Of a DNA stretch of 34,368 bases, positions 11,182 through 20,332 are shown one piece after another. Each line of letters begins with the position of its first letter. Within the stretch, counting starts at the first letter, position 1. The translations under genes and the position numbers were made by a program. Source of the stretch: Microbacterium sp. (GTDB lineage: Bacteria; Actinomycetota; Actinomycetes; Actinomycetales; Microbacteriaceae); NCBI RefSeq assembly GCF_011620665.1, contig NZ_WOYQ01000025.1:1-34368 (forward strand), given 5' to 3'. The notes beneath the pieces were generated by a model. That model searched no databases, was not told the DNA's origin, and saw only the letters and a list, made by a program, of their open reading frames with translations.

Positions 11182-12078
11182 GTGTCGGTGACCGACAAGG
11201 CGCGGGGGACGGGGACGAAGAAGGTCCCGACGGGTGAGATCCCGCTGGGACCCACGGGCCGTCCGTACCACGGCTTCCCGACGCCGCCCGCTCTGACCGA
11301 CCACGGTCCTGCGCGCATCATCTCGCTCTGCAACCAGAAGGGCGGTGTGGGAAAGACCACCACGACGATCAATCTGGCGGCATCCCTTGCCGAGTACGGT
11401 CGCAAGGTCCTCGCGGTCGACTTCGACCCGCAGGGCGCCCTCTCGGCGGGTCTGGGGATCGCGACACACGACGCGCCCACGATCTATGACCTGCTTCTGG
11501 ACATCAAGCGCGACCCGCACGAGGCGATCGTGCACAGTTCGGTCGACGGACTCGACGTCCTTCCTGCCAACATCGATCTCTCGGCCGCAGAAGTGCACCT
11601 GATCAATGAAGTCGCACGCGAGACGATCCTCTCTCGCGTGCTGCGCAAGGTGTCCGCCGAGTACGACGTCATCCTCATCGATTGCCAACCGTCCCTCGGC
11701 CTGCTCACGGTCAACGCGCTGACGGCGAGCCACGGCGTCCTGGTACCCCTCGAGTGCGAGTTCTTCGCGCTGCGGGGTGTGGCGTTGCTGATCGAGACGA
11801 TCGAAAAGATCCGCGATCGCCTGAACCCCTCGATCAAGCTCGACGGCGTTCTCGCCACGATGTACGACCCGCGGACACTGCACTCTCGTGAGGTCCTCGA
11901 GCGCGTCGTCGATGCGTTCGGCGACGACGTACTGGAGACCGTGATCGGGCGCACGGTGAAGTTCCCCGACGCGTCGGTGTCGGGGGTTCCCATCACGACG
12001 TTCGCGCCGGAGCACGCAGCCGCACAGGCCTACCTGCGACTGGCCCGGGAGCTGGTCGCCCGTGGCGCCGTCGCCTGA
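11182..12078 (+). CDS. parA: ParA/Soj-family chromosome partitioning ATPase
   Basis: 298 residues from GTG 11182. The deviant Walker A motif KGGVGKTTTT (signature Lys plus P-loop) follows about 50 residues of polar N-terminal extension. Walker A' FDPQGALSAGLG and Walker B VILIDCQPSLGLLTVNAL are present. This is the second ParA of actinobacteria, found with scpAB rather than with parB near oriC. The start is uncertain: GTG 11182 has GGAGG 8 nt upstream, GTG 11188 has AAGGAG 5 nt upstream, and ATG 11164 has only GGGAG 4 nt away. All share the frame. It overlaps scpA by 17 nt. Confidence 0.93.
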   Translation: MSVTDKARGTGTKKVPTGEIPLGPTGRPYHGFPTPPALTDHGPARIISLCNQKGGVGKTTTTINLAASLAEYGRKVLAVDFDPQGALSAGLGIATHDAPTIYDLLLDIKRDPHEAIVHSSVDGLDVLPANIDLSAAEVHLINEVARETILSRVLRKVSAEYDVILIDCQPSLGLLTVNALTASHGVLVPLECEFFALRGVALLIETIEKIRDRLNPSIKLDGVLATMYDPRTLHSREVLERVVDAFGDDVLETVIGRTVKFPDASVSGVPITTFAPEHAAAQAYLRLARELVARGAVA

Positions 12079-12868
12079 CCCCGCGGCACCCGGGTTCCGG
12101 GTCTCACTCGCGGGCTTCGACGGGCCGTTCGACCTGCTCCTGAGCCTCATCTCGCAGCGCGAGCTCGACGTTACCGAGATCACCCTCAGCAAGGTCACCG
12201 ACGAGTTCATCGCCTACCTCACGCATCTCGACGCGGATGAGGAACTGGAGCAGGCGTCAGAATTCCTCGTGGTGGCCGTGACACTGCTCGATATGAAAGT
12301 CGCCGGACTCCTCCCCCAGGGCGAACTCGTCGACGCCGAGTCCGTCGCGCTGCTGGAGGCACGCGATCTGCTGTTCGCCCGGCTTCTGCAGTACCGCGCG
12401 TTCAAAGAAGTATCGACCTGGTTCGCTCGGTGTCTGCAACGCGAAGATCGGCGCCACACCCGCAGCGTCCGCCTCGACGAGAAGCATCGCCGCGCCGCGC
12501 CGGAGCTCATCTGGACGCACTCGGCCGAGGACTTCGCCGCGATCGCCCTGCTCGCTTTCGCACCGAAGGAGATTCCGCGTGTCGGTCTCGACCACCTGCA
12601 CGCACCGCTCGTGTCGATCCGCGAGCAGGCGGCGATCGTCGTCACGCTCCTGCGCAATGCCGGGACCCTCAACTTCCGTGAGCTCATCGCCGGCGTCACG
12701 CAGCCTGGAATCGTCGTGTCGCGCTTCCTGGCCGTGCTCGAGCTCTACCGTCACTCGGCGCTCTCGTTCGAACAGCTCGAACCGCTCGGTGAACTGACGC
12801 TGCGCTGGACCGCCGAACGCTGGTCCGAAGAGAATCTCGCCACGCTCGGAGCCGATTATGACCGATGA
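12062..12868 (+). CDS. scpA: Segregation and condensation protein A
   Basis: 268 residues. The kleisin subunit of the SMC-ScpAB condensin bridges the SMC heads. The N-terminal family signature GFDGPFDLLLSLISQRELDV lies near residues 19-38, followed by EITLSKVTDEFIAYL and the DEELEQASEFLVVAVTLLDMK helix. The C-terminal winged-helix region ends SEENLATLGADYDR. It starts with GTG 12062 inside the 3' end of parA and overlaps scpB by 11 nt, so the three are co-translated. Confidence 0.95.
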   Translation: MAPSPDPAAPGFRVSLAGFDGPFDLLLSLISQRELDVTEITLSKVTDEFIAYLTHLDADEELEQASEFLVVAVTLLDMKVAGLLPQGELVDAESVALLEARDLLFARLLQYRAFKEVSTWFARCLQREDRRHTRSVRLDEKHRRAAPELIWTHSAEDFAAIALLAFAPKEIPRVGLDHLHAPLVSIREQAAIVVTLLRNAGTLNFRELIAGVTQPGIVVSRFLAVLELYRHSALSFEQLEPLGELTLRWTAERWSEENLATLGADYDR

Positions 12869-13478
12869 CCCGTCATCGAACCCAGCGAACGACGCAGCGG
12901 AGTCGCCGCGCTCGAGCGAACCGCTCGATGTGGTCCGGCGGCTCGAAGCGATCCTGCTGATCATCGATGAGCCGCAGAGCCTCGTCGCCCTCGCAGCGGC
13001 CGTCGGCGCGCCGATTCCGGCCGTACGCCAGGCCCTTGAGACGCTCGTCGCCGACTACGGCGGACACCGTGGAGGCCCGCGCCGTGGATTCGAACTGCGC
13101 GAGGTCGGTGGTGGTTGGCGCCTCTATGTGCGCGAGGAGTACGACGACGTCGTGTCGGAATTCGTGAACTCCCAGGCACCGTCGCGGCTCTCACAGGCGG
13201 CGCTCGAGACGTTGGCCGTCATCGCCTACAAGCAGCCCGTGACTCGCAGCCACGTGGCCTCGATCCGCGCCGTGAACGTCGATTCGGTCGTGCGGACGCT
13301 CGTGGGGCGAGGCCTCATCACCGAACTGTTCACCGATCCCGAGACCGGAGCGATCAACTACGGCACGACCGATGCGCTGCTGGTGAACCTGGGGATCAAC
13401 TCACTCGACGAGCTTCCGCACATCGCTCCGCTGCTCGATGACGGGTCGGCGGGGTTCGATTCGGAGGCACTCCGATGA
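12858..13478 (+). CDS. scpB: Segregation and condensation protein B
   Basis: 206 residues. The kite subunit of SMC-ScpAB consists of two winged-helix domains. The first (about 25-105) contains EAILLIIDEPQSLVALAAAVG. The second has the family motif RLSQAALETLAVIAYKQPVTR followed by SHVASIRAVNVDSVVRTL and GRGLITELF. The ATG at 12858 lies within the end of scpA. The stop overlaps the pseudouridine synthase ATG by 4 nt. Confidence 0.95.
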   Translation: MTDDPSSNPANDAAESPRSSEPLDVVRRLEAILLIIDEPQSLVALAAAVGAPIPAVRQALETLVADYGGHRGGPRRGFELREVGGGWRLYVREEYDDVVSEFVNSQAPSRLSQAALETLAVIAYKQPVTRSHVASIRAVNVDSVVRTLVGRGLITELFTDPETGAINYGTTDALLVNLGINSLDELPHIAPLLDDGSAGFDSEALR

Positions 13479-14284
13479 CCGATCGAGACGGGCACGGGCG
13501 TGGGGGGGAGCGCGACACCGACGGAGTGCGCCTTCAGAAAGTCCTCGCGAACGCGGGCGTCGCTTCTCGCCGGGTGTGCGAGCAGTACATCGCCGAAGGC
13601 CGCGTGCGCGTCAACGGTGTCGTCGTGACCGAGCTCGGCTCACGTATTGACCCGGCAACGGACCTCGTTGATCTCGACGGCACCGCCATTCAGCTCGACG
13701 CCACGAAGCGCTACGTCCTCCTCAACAAGCCGACCGGTGTCGTCTCGTCGATGAAGGACGACCAGGGCCGCCCCGATCTCCGCGGCTTCACTCGCGACTG
13801 GCCCGAGCGCCTCTACAATGTCGGCCGGCTCGACGCCGAAACCAGCGGACTGCTCGTGCTCACGAACGACGGAGACCTCGCGCACGTGCTCGCGCACCCC
13901 TCGTTCGGAGTGACGAAGGTGTACATCGCGAAGGTCGCCGGCCGGGTGACGGCCCAGACGATCGCACGCCTCACGAAGGGCATCGAGCTCGAAGACGGTC
14001 CGATCGCTGCCGACAAAGCACGACTCCTGGACGCGTCGACGGGTGCCGGGACGAGCCTGGTGGAACTCACCCTGCACTCCGGGCGCAACCGGATCGTGCG
14101 ACGGATGATGGCTGAGGTCGGCCATCCGGTCGTGGAACTCGTCCGTCGGCAGTTCGGCCCTCTCCGCCTGGGTGCGCTCCCAGCGGGTCGTGCGCGCGAA
14201 CTGACTACAGTGGAGCGTGGCGCATTGCTCACTCTGTCGCGCCGTGAGGCCGCCACGACGGATGAGTCGGCGGCCGAACACTGA
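13475..14284 (+). CDS. rluB: rRNA pseudouridine synthase, RluB/RsuA family
   Basis: 269 residues. An S4 domain (VRLQKVLANAGVASRRVCEQ, about 15-75) is followed by the RsuA/RluB/E/F catalytic domain with the catalytic Asp in NVGRLDAETSGLLVLTNDG and the conserved LHSGRNRIVRRMMAEVGHPV block. It probably converts a uridine near position 2605 of 23S rRNA, but specificity between RluB and RsuA types is not certain from sequence. GGAGG around 13463 precedes ATG 13475, which overlaps the scpB stop. Confidence 0.92.
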   Translation: MTDRDGHGRGGERDTDGVRLQKVLANAGVASRRVCEQYIAEGRVRVNGVVVTELGSRIDPATDLVDLDGTAIQLDATKRYVLLNKPTGVVSSMKDDQGRPDLRGFTRDWPERLYNVGRLDAETSGLLVLTNDGDLAHVLAHPSFGVTKVYIAKVAGRVTAQTIARLTKGIELEDGPIAADKARLLDASTGAGTSLVELTLHSGRNRIVRRMMAEVGHPVVELVRRQFGPLRLGALPAGRARELTTVERGALLTLSRREAATTDESAAEH

Positions 14285-14311
14285 TCCTCAGACGGATGAC
14301 CGGAGATTCCC

Positions 14312-15433
14312 GTGACCGACACGACCCGCGGTGATGCGCGCGCCCGAGCGGCACGCGTCGCCGGGACCGTGCGCATCGTGGGCGCGGGCCTCCTCGGCTC
14401 CAGCATCGGTCACGCGCTGCGCGCCCTCGGCGTCGACGTGGTCCTGGTTGACGCTTCCCCCGCGCAGCTGCGGCTCGCCGTCGACTACGGGGCGGGTCGC
14501 CCCGCCGACGCGAGCGACGAGCCCGTGCTGATCGTCGTCGCCGTACCCCCGGATGTTACGGCGGATGTCGTCGAACATGAGCTCAGGGCATTTCCGGATG
14601 CCGTGGTCACTGACGTCGCCAGCGTCAAACTCGAGCCGCTTCACGACCTGCAGCGCCGCGGACTCGACCTCAGCCGCTACATCGGGTCGCATCCGATGGC
14701 AGGTCGCGAGCGCGGAGGGGCGATCGCGGCGCGCGCAGACATCTTCGTCGGGCGTCCCTGGGTCGTGTGCCGCGGCGAAGCGACCACAGCCGCCGACCTC
14801 GCCCTCGTCGAGGCGCTCGCTCTCGACCTCGGTGCCACGCCGATCGAGATGACCCCCGACGAGCACGACCGCTCGGTCGCGCTCGTGTCGCACACTCCTC
14901 AATTGGTGGCCTCCCTGCTGGCGGCCCGTTTCACCGACGCACCGGAGGGATCGCTTCGTCTGGTCGGGCAGGGTGCGCGCGACACCACCCGCATCGCAGC
15001 ATCGGCGCCCGAGCTGTGGGTTCAGATTCTGGGAGCGAATGCGGGACCGGTCGGCGATGTTCTCGCGGACCTGGCCGAGGACTTGCGTGTCGTCGCTGAC
15101 GCGCTGCACGACCCCGAGAGCCCCGGCGCGCGGCGTGCTCTCGCCGACACGATCCGCCGCGGCAACGACGGCGTCGAGCGGCTTCCCGGCAAGCACGGCC
15201 AGAGCAGGCGGTACGAGCAGGTCGTCGTCATGGTCGATGACACCCCGGGCCAGCTCGGACGCCTGTTCGGCGAGCTGGGCGAACTCGATGTCAACGTCGA
15301 AGACCTCCGTCTCGAACACTCTCCGGGCGCGCAGTTCGGTCTCGCCGAGATCAGCGTGGTCCCGGGTGTCGTCCGGCAGGCGGTCGACGGGCTCATCGCG
15401 CGCGGCTGGAAGATCGCGAGTATCCCGTCGTGA
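14312..15433 (+). CDS. tyrA: Prephenate dehydrogenase (tyrosine biosynthesis) with ACT domain
   Basis: 373 residues. The Rossmann motif [20 protein letters not shown] is near residue 22. The conserved [20 protein letters not shown] block carries the catalytic His region, followed by [19 protein letters not shown]. The C-terminal ACT domain (about 300-373, [20 protein letters not shown]) suggests feedback control by an aromatic amino acid. It oxidatively decarboxylates prephenate (or arogenate) to a tyrosine precursor. GTG 14312 has CGGAG about 7 nt upstream, and 27 nt separate it from rluB. The stop forms a GTGA overlap with cmk. Its place between rluB and cmk is common in actinobacteria. Confidence 0.92.
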   Translation: MTDTTRGDARARAARVAGTVRIVGAGLLGSSIGHALRALGVDVVLVDASPAQLRLAVDYGAGRPADASDEPVLIVVAVPPDVTADVVEHELRAFPDAVVTDVASVKLEPLHDLQRRGLDLSRYIGSHPMAGRERGGAIAARADIFVGRPWVVCRGEATTAADLALVEALALDLGATPIEMTPDEHDRSVALVSHTPQLVASLLAARFTDAPEGSLRLVGQGARDTTRIAASAPELWVQILGANAGPVGDVLADLAEDLRVVADALHDPESPGARRALADTIRRGNDGVERLPGKHGQSRRYEQVVVMVDDTPGQLGRLFGELGELDVNVEDLRLEHSPGAQFGLAEISVVPGVVRQAVDGLIARGWKIASIPS

Positions 15434-16149
15434 CCTGTCCGGCAGACTCGGCTACGGGTGCAACAGACTCGGGTGCGGGGGTCATCACGATCGCCGTCGA
15501 CGGACCAGCCGGCAGCGGCAAGTCGAGCGTCTCGCGCGAAGTCGCCCGGCGCCTCGGCTATGGCTTCCTCGACACCGGAGCCGCGTATCGCGCGCTCGCG
15601 TGGCACGTGCTCGAGCGTGCGGACGATACCGCCGACGTCGAAGAGGTGCTGGCCGCGGCGCAGCATTTCCCGTATGCGATTTCACTCGACCCCGACCACT
15701 ACTGGGTACGGGTGGGCGACGTCGACGTCACCGCCGTGATCCGCGAGCCCCGCGTGACGGACGCGGTCAGCGGTGTGGCCCGGGTGCCGGAGGTCCGCGC
15801 GCGTCTGAACGAGATCTTCCGTGGGCTGGTGGCCGCATCCGGACGGCCAGGCGTTGTCGTTGAGGGACGCGACATCACGACCGTTGTCGCTCCTGACGCG
15901 CCGGTGCGGATCTTGCTGACGGCCGCCCCCGAGGTCCGCGCTGCGCGCCGCAGCGCTGAGATGTCCGGCCAGGATGCCGCTGCCGTCGCGGCGGCCCTTC
16001 ACCGCCGCGATGCGGCAGACATCCAGGTCGTCGACTTCCTCACCGCCGCCGAGGGCGTGCACGTGGTCGACTCGACCGACCTCGATTTCACACAGACCGT
16101 GGAGGGCGTCCTGGACGTCGTCCGCGCAGCGACAGGAGCGGCCGCATGA
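15430..16149 (+). CDS. cmk: (d)CMP kinase
   Basis: 239 residues. The P-loop [20 protein letters not shown] is near residue 24. [12 protein letters not shown] is the family's substrate-binding segment (G-A-x-YR), and [15 protein letters not shown] is the conserved GRDIGT-like block. It phosphorylates CMP and dCMP. GTG 15430 overlaps the tyrA stop by 4 nt, and the first 15 or so residues are a polar extension. The stop overlaps the der ATG by 4 nt. cmk-der adjacency is a conserved actinobacterial pair. Confidence 0.95.
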   Translation: MTCPADSATGATDSGAGVITIAVDGPAGSGKSSVSREVARRLGYGFLDTGAAYRALAWHVLERADDTADVEEVLAAAQHFPYAISLDPDHYWVRVGDVDVTAVIREPRVTDAVSGVARVPEVRARLNEIFRGLVAASGRPGVVVEGRDITTVVAPDAPVRILLTAAPEVRAARRSAEMSGQDAAAVAAALHRRDAADIQVVDFLTAAEGVHVVDSTDLDFTQTVEGVLDVVRAATGAAA

Positions 16150-17669
16150 GCGCCGAAGACGAATACGAAGGCGGTCCCGACCACCTCGAGGAGAAGCTGG
16201 CCGATCTCGACGAAGAGCTCGCCGAGCAGCGGGCCGCGGGCTTGCGCGCGTCGTTGGCCGATTACGAGCTCGATGAGGACGATGCCGACATCCTCGACGG
16301 GTTCGACGGTGAGGAGGACGGGTACCAGATCCTCCCGGCGCTGCCGGTCATCGCCATCGTCGGTCGACCGAATGTCGGCAAGTCCGCGCTCGTCAACCGG
16401 ATCCTCGGCCGCCGCGAGGCTGTCGTCGAGGACACCCCCGGGGTGACCCGCGACCGCGTCACCTACAAAGGCGAGTGGATGGAGCGCCGCTTCACGCTCG
16501 TCGACACCGGCGGCTGGGAGCCGGACGCCCGCGGGATCGACCGTTCCGTCGCAGCCCAGGCCGAGGTCGCGATCGAGCTGTGCGACATCGTGCTGTTCGT
16601 CGTCGACGCGATGGTCGGCGCAACGGCCACTGACGAGGCCGTCGTGCGCATGTTGCGCAAGTCCGACAGGCCGGTGTTCCTCATCGCGAACAAGGTAGAC
16701 GACGCCAAGCACGAGCCCGAAGCTGCGGCACTGTGGAACCTGGGCCTCGGCGAGCCGCACCCTGTCTCCGCAATCCATGGCCGCGGGGTCGCTGATCTCC
16801 TCGACGAGGTCATGAAGGTGCTGCCCGAGGTGTCGGCCGTCGCCGGCAACGAGATCGGCGGGCCGCGTCGAGTCGCGATCCTCGGCCGCCCCAACGTCGG
16901 CAAGTCCTCGCTGCTGAATAAGGCCGCGGGTGAAGAGCGCGTCGTCGTCAATGAGCTCGCGGGCACGACGCGGGATCCCGTCGATGAGCTCGTCGAGCTC
17001 GGTGGCAAGCTCTGGCGCTTCGTCGACACTGCGGGCATCCGGCGCCGCGTGCACCTGCAGCAGGGCGCGGACTTCTACGCGTCGTTGCGTACCTCCGCGG
17101 CACTGGAAAAGGCCGAAGTCGCCGTCGTCGTCCTCGACGTTTCGCAGTCGATCAGCGTGCAGGATCTCAATATCATCGACCTGGTCCTCGAGTCGGGTCG
17201 TGCCCTCGTCCTCGCGTTCAACAAATGGGATCGCCTGAGCGACGATGATATGGAGAGCGCTGATCGGCGGCGCTACCTGGAACGCGAGATCGAGCAGGAC
17301 CTTGCTCACGTGACCTGGGCGCCGCGCGTGAACATCTCCGCGCGCACGGGGCGTCATCTTGAGAAGCTCGTCCCGGCGCTCGAGACTGCTCTGGCGTCGT
17401 GGGATCAACGCATTCCGACCGGCAAGTTCAATGCGTTCCTGGCCGCGCTCGTCGCCGAGCATCCGCATCCCCTCCGCGGCGGCAAGCAGCCGCGCATCCT
17501 CTTCGGGACGCAGGCCTCGACCCGTCCGCCGACGTTCGTGCTGTTCACGACCGGATTCCTCGACCCGGGCTACCGCCGGTTCATCCAGCGGCGCCTGCGC
17601 GAGATCTTCGGGTTCGAGGGCACGCCGATCGTCACGAACATGCGCGTCCGGGAGAAGCGCCAGCGCTGA
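16146..17669 (+). CDS. der: Ribosome biogenesis GTPase Der (EngA)
   Basis: 507 residues. An acidic N-terminal extension (about 1-65, [23 protein letters not shown]) precedes two tandem G domains. G domain 1 has [19 protein letters not shown] and ANKVDD. G domain 2 has [21 protein letters not shown] and FNKWDRL. The C-terminal KH-like domain ends [19 protein letters not shown]. Der acts in late 50S subunit assembly. The acidic extension is usual in actinobacterial Der. It is the last gene of the segment; a strong hairpin follows 10 bp after the stop. Confidence 0.97.
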   Translation: MSAEDEYEGGPDHLEEKLADLDEELAEQRAAGLRASLADYELDEDDADILDGFDGEEDGYQILPALPVIAIVGRPNVGKSALVNRILGRREAVVEDTPGVTRDRVTYKGEWMERRFTLVDTGGWEPDARGIDRSVAAQAEVAIELCDIVLFVVDAMVGATATDEAVVRMLRKSDRPVFLIANKVDDAKHEPEAAALWNLGLGEPHPVSAIHGRGVADLLDEVMKVLPEVSAVAGNEIGGPRRVAILGRPNVGKSSLLNKAAGEERVVVNELAGTTRDPVDELVELGGKLWRFVDTAGIRRRVHLQQGADFYASLRTSAALEKAEVAVVVLDVSQSISVQDLNIIDLVLESGRALVLAFNKWDRLSDDDMESADRRRYLEREIEQDLAHVTWAPRVNISARTGRHLEKLVPALETALASWDQRIPTGKFNAFLAALVAEHPHPLRGGKQPRILFGTQASTRPPTFVLFTTGFLDPGYRRFIQRRLREIFGFEGTPIVTNMRVREKRQR

Positions 17670-17678
17670 GATTCCCGC

Positions 17679-17723
17679 ACGAAGAATGCCCCTCGCCGAC
17701 CTTCGGCGGGGGGCATTCTTCGT
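17679..17723. terminator. Long perfect hairpin after der
   Basis: Outer arms ACGAAGAATGCCCC (17679-17692) and GGGGCATTCTTCGT (17710-17723) are perfectly complementary. An inner stem CGCCGA / TCGGCG (17694-17699 / 17703-17708) is capped by CCT. There is no long T run, but the strength and the position just after der and before a new promoter make it a terminator, probably usable on either strand. Confidence 0.88.
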
Positions 17724-17733
17724 ATCGTCAGTC

Positions 17734-17763
17734 TTGATCCCTGCATACCCCGGGGTGTATGGT
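17734..17763 (+). promoter_or_regulatory. Promoter with an embedded CsoR/CstR-type operator
   Basis: TTGATC at 17734-17739 and TATGGT at 17758-17763, 18 bp apart, resemble sigma-A -35 and -10 boxes (4 of 6 each). Between them lies ATACCCCGGGGTGTAT (17745-17760), a near-palindrome with the CCCC/GGGG core typical of operators bound by CsoR-family repressors, including the persulfide sensor CstR. A repressor bound here would block RNA polymerase. The assignment is by resemblance; no csoR/cstR gene lies in the window. Confidence 0.6.
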
Positions 17764-17796
17764 TGTGTGGTCAGACCATATATCGGAGGAGATGTC

Positions 17797-20274
17797 ATGA
17801 AACTTGTCGTCGTCGGGGGAGTCGCCGGAGGTGCTTCTGTTGCTGCGCGTGCGCGAAGGCTCGATGAGAGTGCCGAGATCCTTGTTCTCGAACGCGGTGA
17901 TTACGTCTCATTCGCCAACTGCGGTCTGCCCTACCACATCGGCGGTGTCATCGCCGATCGGGAGCGGCTGCTGCTCCAGACTCCGGAGAGCCTCCGAGAG
18001 GCCCTCGATTTGGATGTGCGCGTCGACAGCGAGGTGATCGCACTCGATCTCGCAGCCCAGACCGTGACCGTGCGCGATATGAAGACGGGGCGCGAGTACC
18101 GTGAGGCTTACGACCGCCTGGCGCTGTGTGCGGGCGCCGACCCCGTGCATCTCTCCCTCCCGGGCGCCGACCTCCCCGGCATCCATGTGCTGCGGAACGT
18201 CGAGGACATGGATCGCATCAAGGACCACCTTGACCGGGTGATCGCCGAGGCCGCGGTGGACGGGCGCCCCGTTCGCACCGTCGTGATCGGCGCCGGTTAC
18301 ATCGGCGTAGAGATGGCCGAGAACTTCCGTCATCGGGGGGCAGAGGTCTCCATCGTCGAGATCGCGGATCAGATCCTGCCTCCGCTCGACAAGGAGGTGT
18401 CCATCCCCATCGAGCAGCACGTTCGCGGACGCGGTGTCGAGTTGCACCTCGGCACGGCCGCCGCCGCGTTCACTGCCGACCCGGGCGGCGGTCTGCGCGT
18501 CGAACTGAACAGCGGTGCCGTGCTGGCGGCCGATCTGGTCGTCTTGTCGGCGGGCGTGCGGCCGAACGTCTCGCTCGCGCGCGACGCGGGACTCGTGCTC
18601 GGTCCGCGCGGCGGGATCGTCGTCGACACGCACATGCAGACCTCTGACCCGCGCGTCTGGGCGGCAGGGGATGCCGTCGAAACGGCCCACACCGTGCTCC
18701 CGGGCACCTGGATCACTCCCCTCGCGGGACCGGCCAACCGACAGGCGCGTGTGGCCGCCGAGAACATCTGCGGACGCGAAACCGAGTACCTCTCCACGCA
18801 GGGAACGTCGGTCGTGAAGGTCTTCGACATGACCGCCGGTGCCACCGGCGCGACCGAGCGGCAGCTCGTTCAGGCGGGTCTGGAGTACCTGACCGTTCAC
18901 CTGCATCCGTCCGGTCACGCCGGCTACTACCCGGGCACGGCGATGATGCACATCAAGGTGCTGTTCGCTCCGGGGAGCGGCACGCTGCTGGGCGCGCAGA
19001 TCGCCGGATTCGACGGAGTGGACAAGCGGCTCGACGTCTTCGCGACCGCGATCAGGCTGGGCGCCACGGTGCACGATCTCGAGGGGTTCGAACTCGCCTA
19101 TGCGCCGCCGTTCGGCTCGGCCAAGGATCCCGTCAACATGGCCGGGTTCCTCGCCACCAATGTCCTTCGCGGCGACCTGAAGCTCTGGTACGCGCAGGAC
19201 TTCCCCGCCGCTGTCGAAGGCGCGCGCATCATCGATGTGCGCACGCCGGAGGAGTTCGCGATCTGGCACATCGCCGGCGCGGAGAACGTGCCGCTGCCGA
19301 CGGTGCGCGACGCATCGGCCGGCTGGGACCCCGCGGTGCCGGTGCGGCTGTACTGCGCGGTCGGCTTCCGCAGCTATCTGGCCTATCGCGCGCTCGTGCA
19401 GCGCGGTTTCACTGATGTGCGGACACTCTCCGGCGGGTCGCACACCTTCCGGTTCTGGCACGACCTCGAGAAGGAGCGCAGCGCCCCGCATCCGGCCGAG
19501 ATCGCCTACGCCGAGGCGACCGAGCTGAAACTCGCTGCCAGCGGAACCGGAGAAGTCGTCGAGCTCGACTGCACCGGACTGGCATGCCCGGGCCCGATCA
19601 TGAAGCTCTCGCAGACGATGGACACGCTTTCGTCCGGCGACGATGTCCTGGTTCACGTCTCCGATCCTGGCTTTGCGCAGGACGGACCGGCGTGGGCGTC
19701 CGCCAAGGGCCACGAGCTGCTGTCGATCAGCCCCGAGGGCCCGGGCTATGTTGCGACATTCCGCAAGGCCGGTTCTCGTCCGGCGGCAGTCGCGGTCGCC
19801 ACACGCGACCAGGTCTCGTTCGTGGTCTTCTCCGGCGATCTAGACAAGCTCATCGCCGCTTTCATCATCGCCAACGGCGCGCTCGCGATGGGCCAGAAGG
19901 TATCGATGTTCTTCACCTTCTGGGCTCTCAATGCCCTCCGGCGGCAGGACCCGCCCGCCCGAAAGAAGTCGATGCTCGACAGGATGTTCGCCATGATGAT
20001 GCCTTCGGGGCCGAACAAGCTCCCGCTGTCGCAGATGAACATGGCGGGTGCCGGCGGCGCGATGATCAAGCACGTCATGAAGCAACACTCCGTGCAGACG
20101 CTCCCCGAGCTGATGAGCGCGGCGCGCGGGGGCGGTGCGCGCCTCATCGGATGCACCATGACGATGGATCTCCTGGGCATCGCGGAGTCGGATCTGCAGG
20201 AGGGGGTGGAGCTCGGCGGCGTCGCCACTTTCCTCGGCGAGGCGCAGAAGTCGGGCACCACGCTGTTCATCTGA
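17797..20274 (+). CDS. CoA-disulfide reductase-like flavoprotein fused to rhodanese, TusA and DsrE domains
   Basis: 825 residues, a multidomain persulfide-handling enzyme. Residues 1-330 are an FAD/NAD(P)H pyridine nucleotide-disulfide oxidoreductase (VVVGGVAGGASVAARARRL). The single active-site Cys42 sits in SFANCGLPY, as in CoA-disulfide reductase and NADH oxidase, and the NAD-binding segment is VIGAGYIGVEMAENF. About 335-450 is the dimerisation domain. About 470-560 is rhodanese with active loop C520-A-V-G-F-R. About 588-655 is TusA-like with C597-P-G-P. About 668-825 is DsrE/DsrF-like with C786. It probably reduces CoA or low-molecular-weight persulfides and relays sulfane sulfur between domains. 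ATG 17797 has GGAGGA at 17785-17790. The frame is open upstream but inside der. Confidence 0.9.
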   Translation: MKLVVVGGVAGGASVAARARRLDESAEILVLERGDYVSFANCGLPYHIGGVIADRERLLLQTPESLREALDLDVRVDSEVIALDLAAQTVTVRDMKTGREYREAYDRLALCAGADPVHLSLPGADLPGIHVLRNVEDMDRIKDHLDRVIAEAAVDGRPVRTVVIGAGYIGVEMAENFRHRGAEVSIVEIADQILPPLDKEVSIPIEQHVRGRGVELHLGTAAAAFTADPGGGLRVELNSGAVLAADLVVLSAGVRPNVSLARDAGLVLGPRGGIVVDTHMQTSDPRVWAAGDAVETAHTVLPGTWITPLAGPANRQARVAAENICGRETEYLSTQGTSVVKVFDMTAGATGATERQLVQAGLEYLTVHLHPSGHAGYYPGTAMMHIKVLFAPGSGTLLGAQIAGFDGVDKRLDVFATAIRLGATVHDLEGFELAYAPPFGSAKDPVNMAGFLATNVLRGDLKLWYAQDFPAAVEGARIIDVRTPEEFAIWHIAGAENVPLPTVRDASAGWDPAVPVRLYCAVGFRSYLAYRALVQRGFTDVRTLSGGSHTFRFWHDLEKERSAPHPAEIAYAEATELKLAASGTGEVVELDCTGLACPGPIMKLSQTMDTLSSGDDVLVHVSDPGFAQDGPAWASAKGHELLSISPEGPGYVATFRKAGSRPAAVAVATRDQVSFVVFSGDLDKLIAAFIIANGALAMGQKVSMFFTFWALNALRRQDPPARKKSMLDRMFAMMMPSGPNKLPLSQMNMAGAGGAMIKHVMKQHSVQTLPELMSAARGGGARLIGCTMTMDLLGIAESDLQEGVELGGVATFLGEAQKSGTTLFI

Positions 20275-20332
20275 CGCGTTCGATGGGCCGGGCGCACGCC
20301 GCGGCACTCATCGGGTGTGACAGGCTGGGACT

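Noticed and set aside
10031..11191. A 386-codon plus-strand frame opposite the DMT transporter
   Set aside because: Composition (Glu/Arg/Asp-rich, no hydrophobic core) is that of an antisense shadow of a membrane protein in GC-rich DNA.
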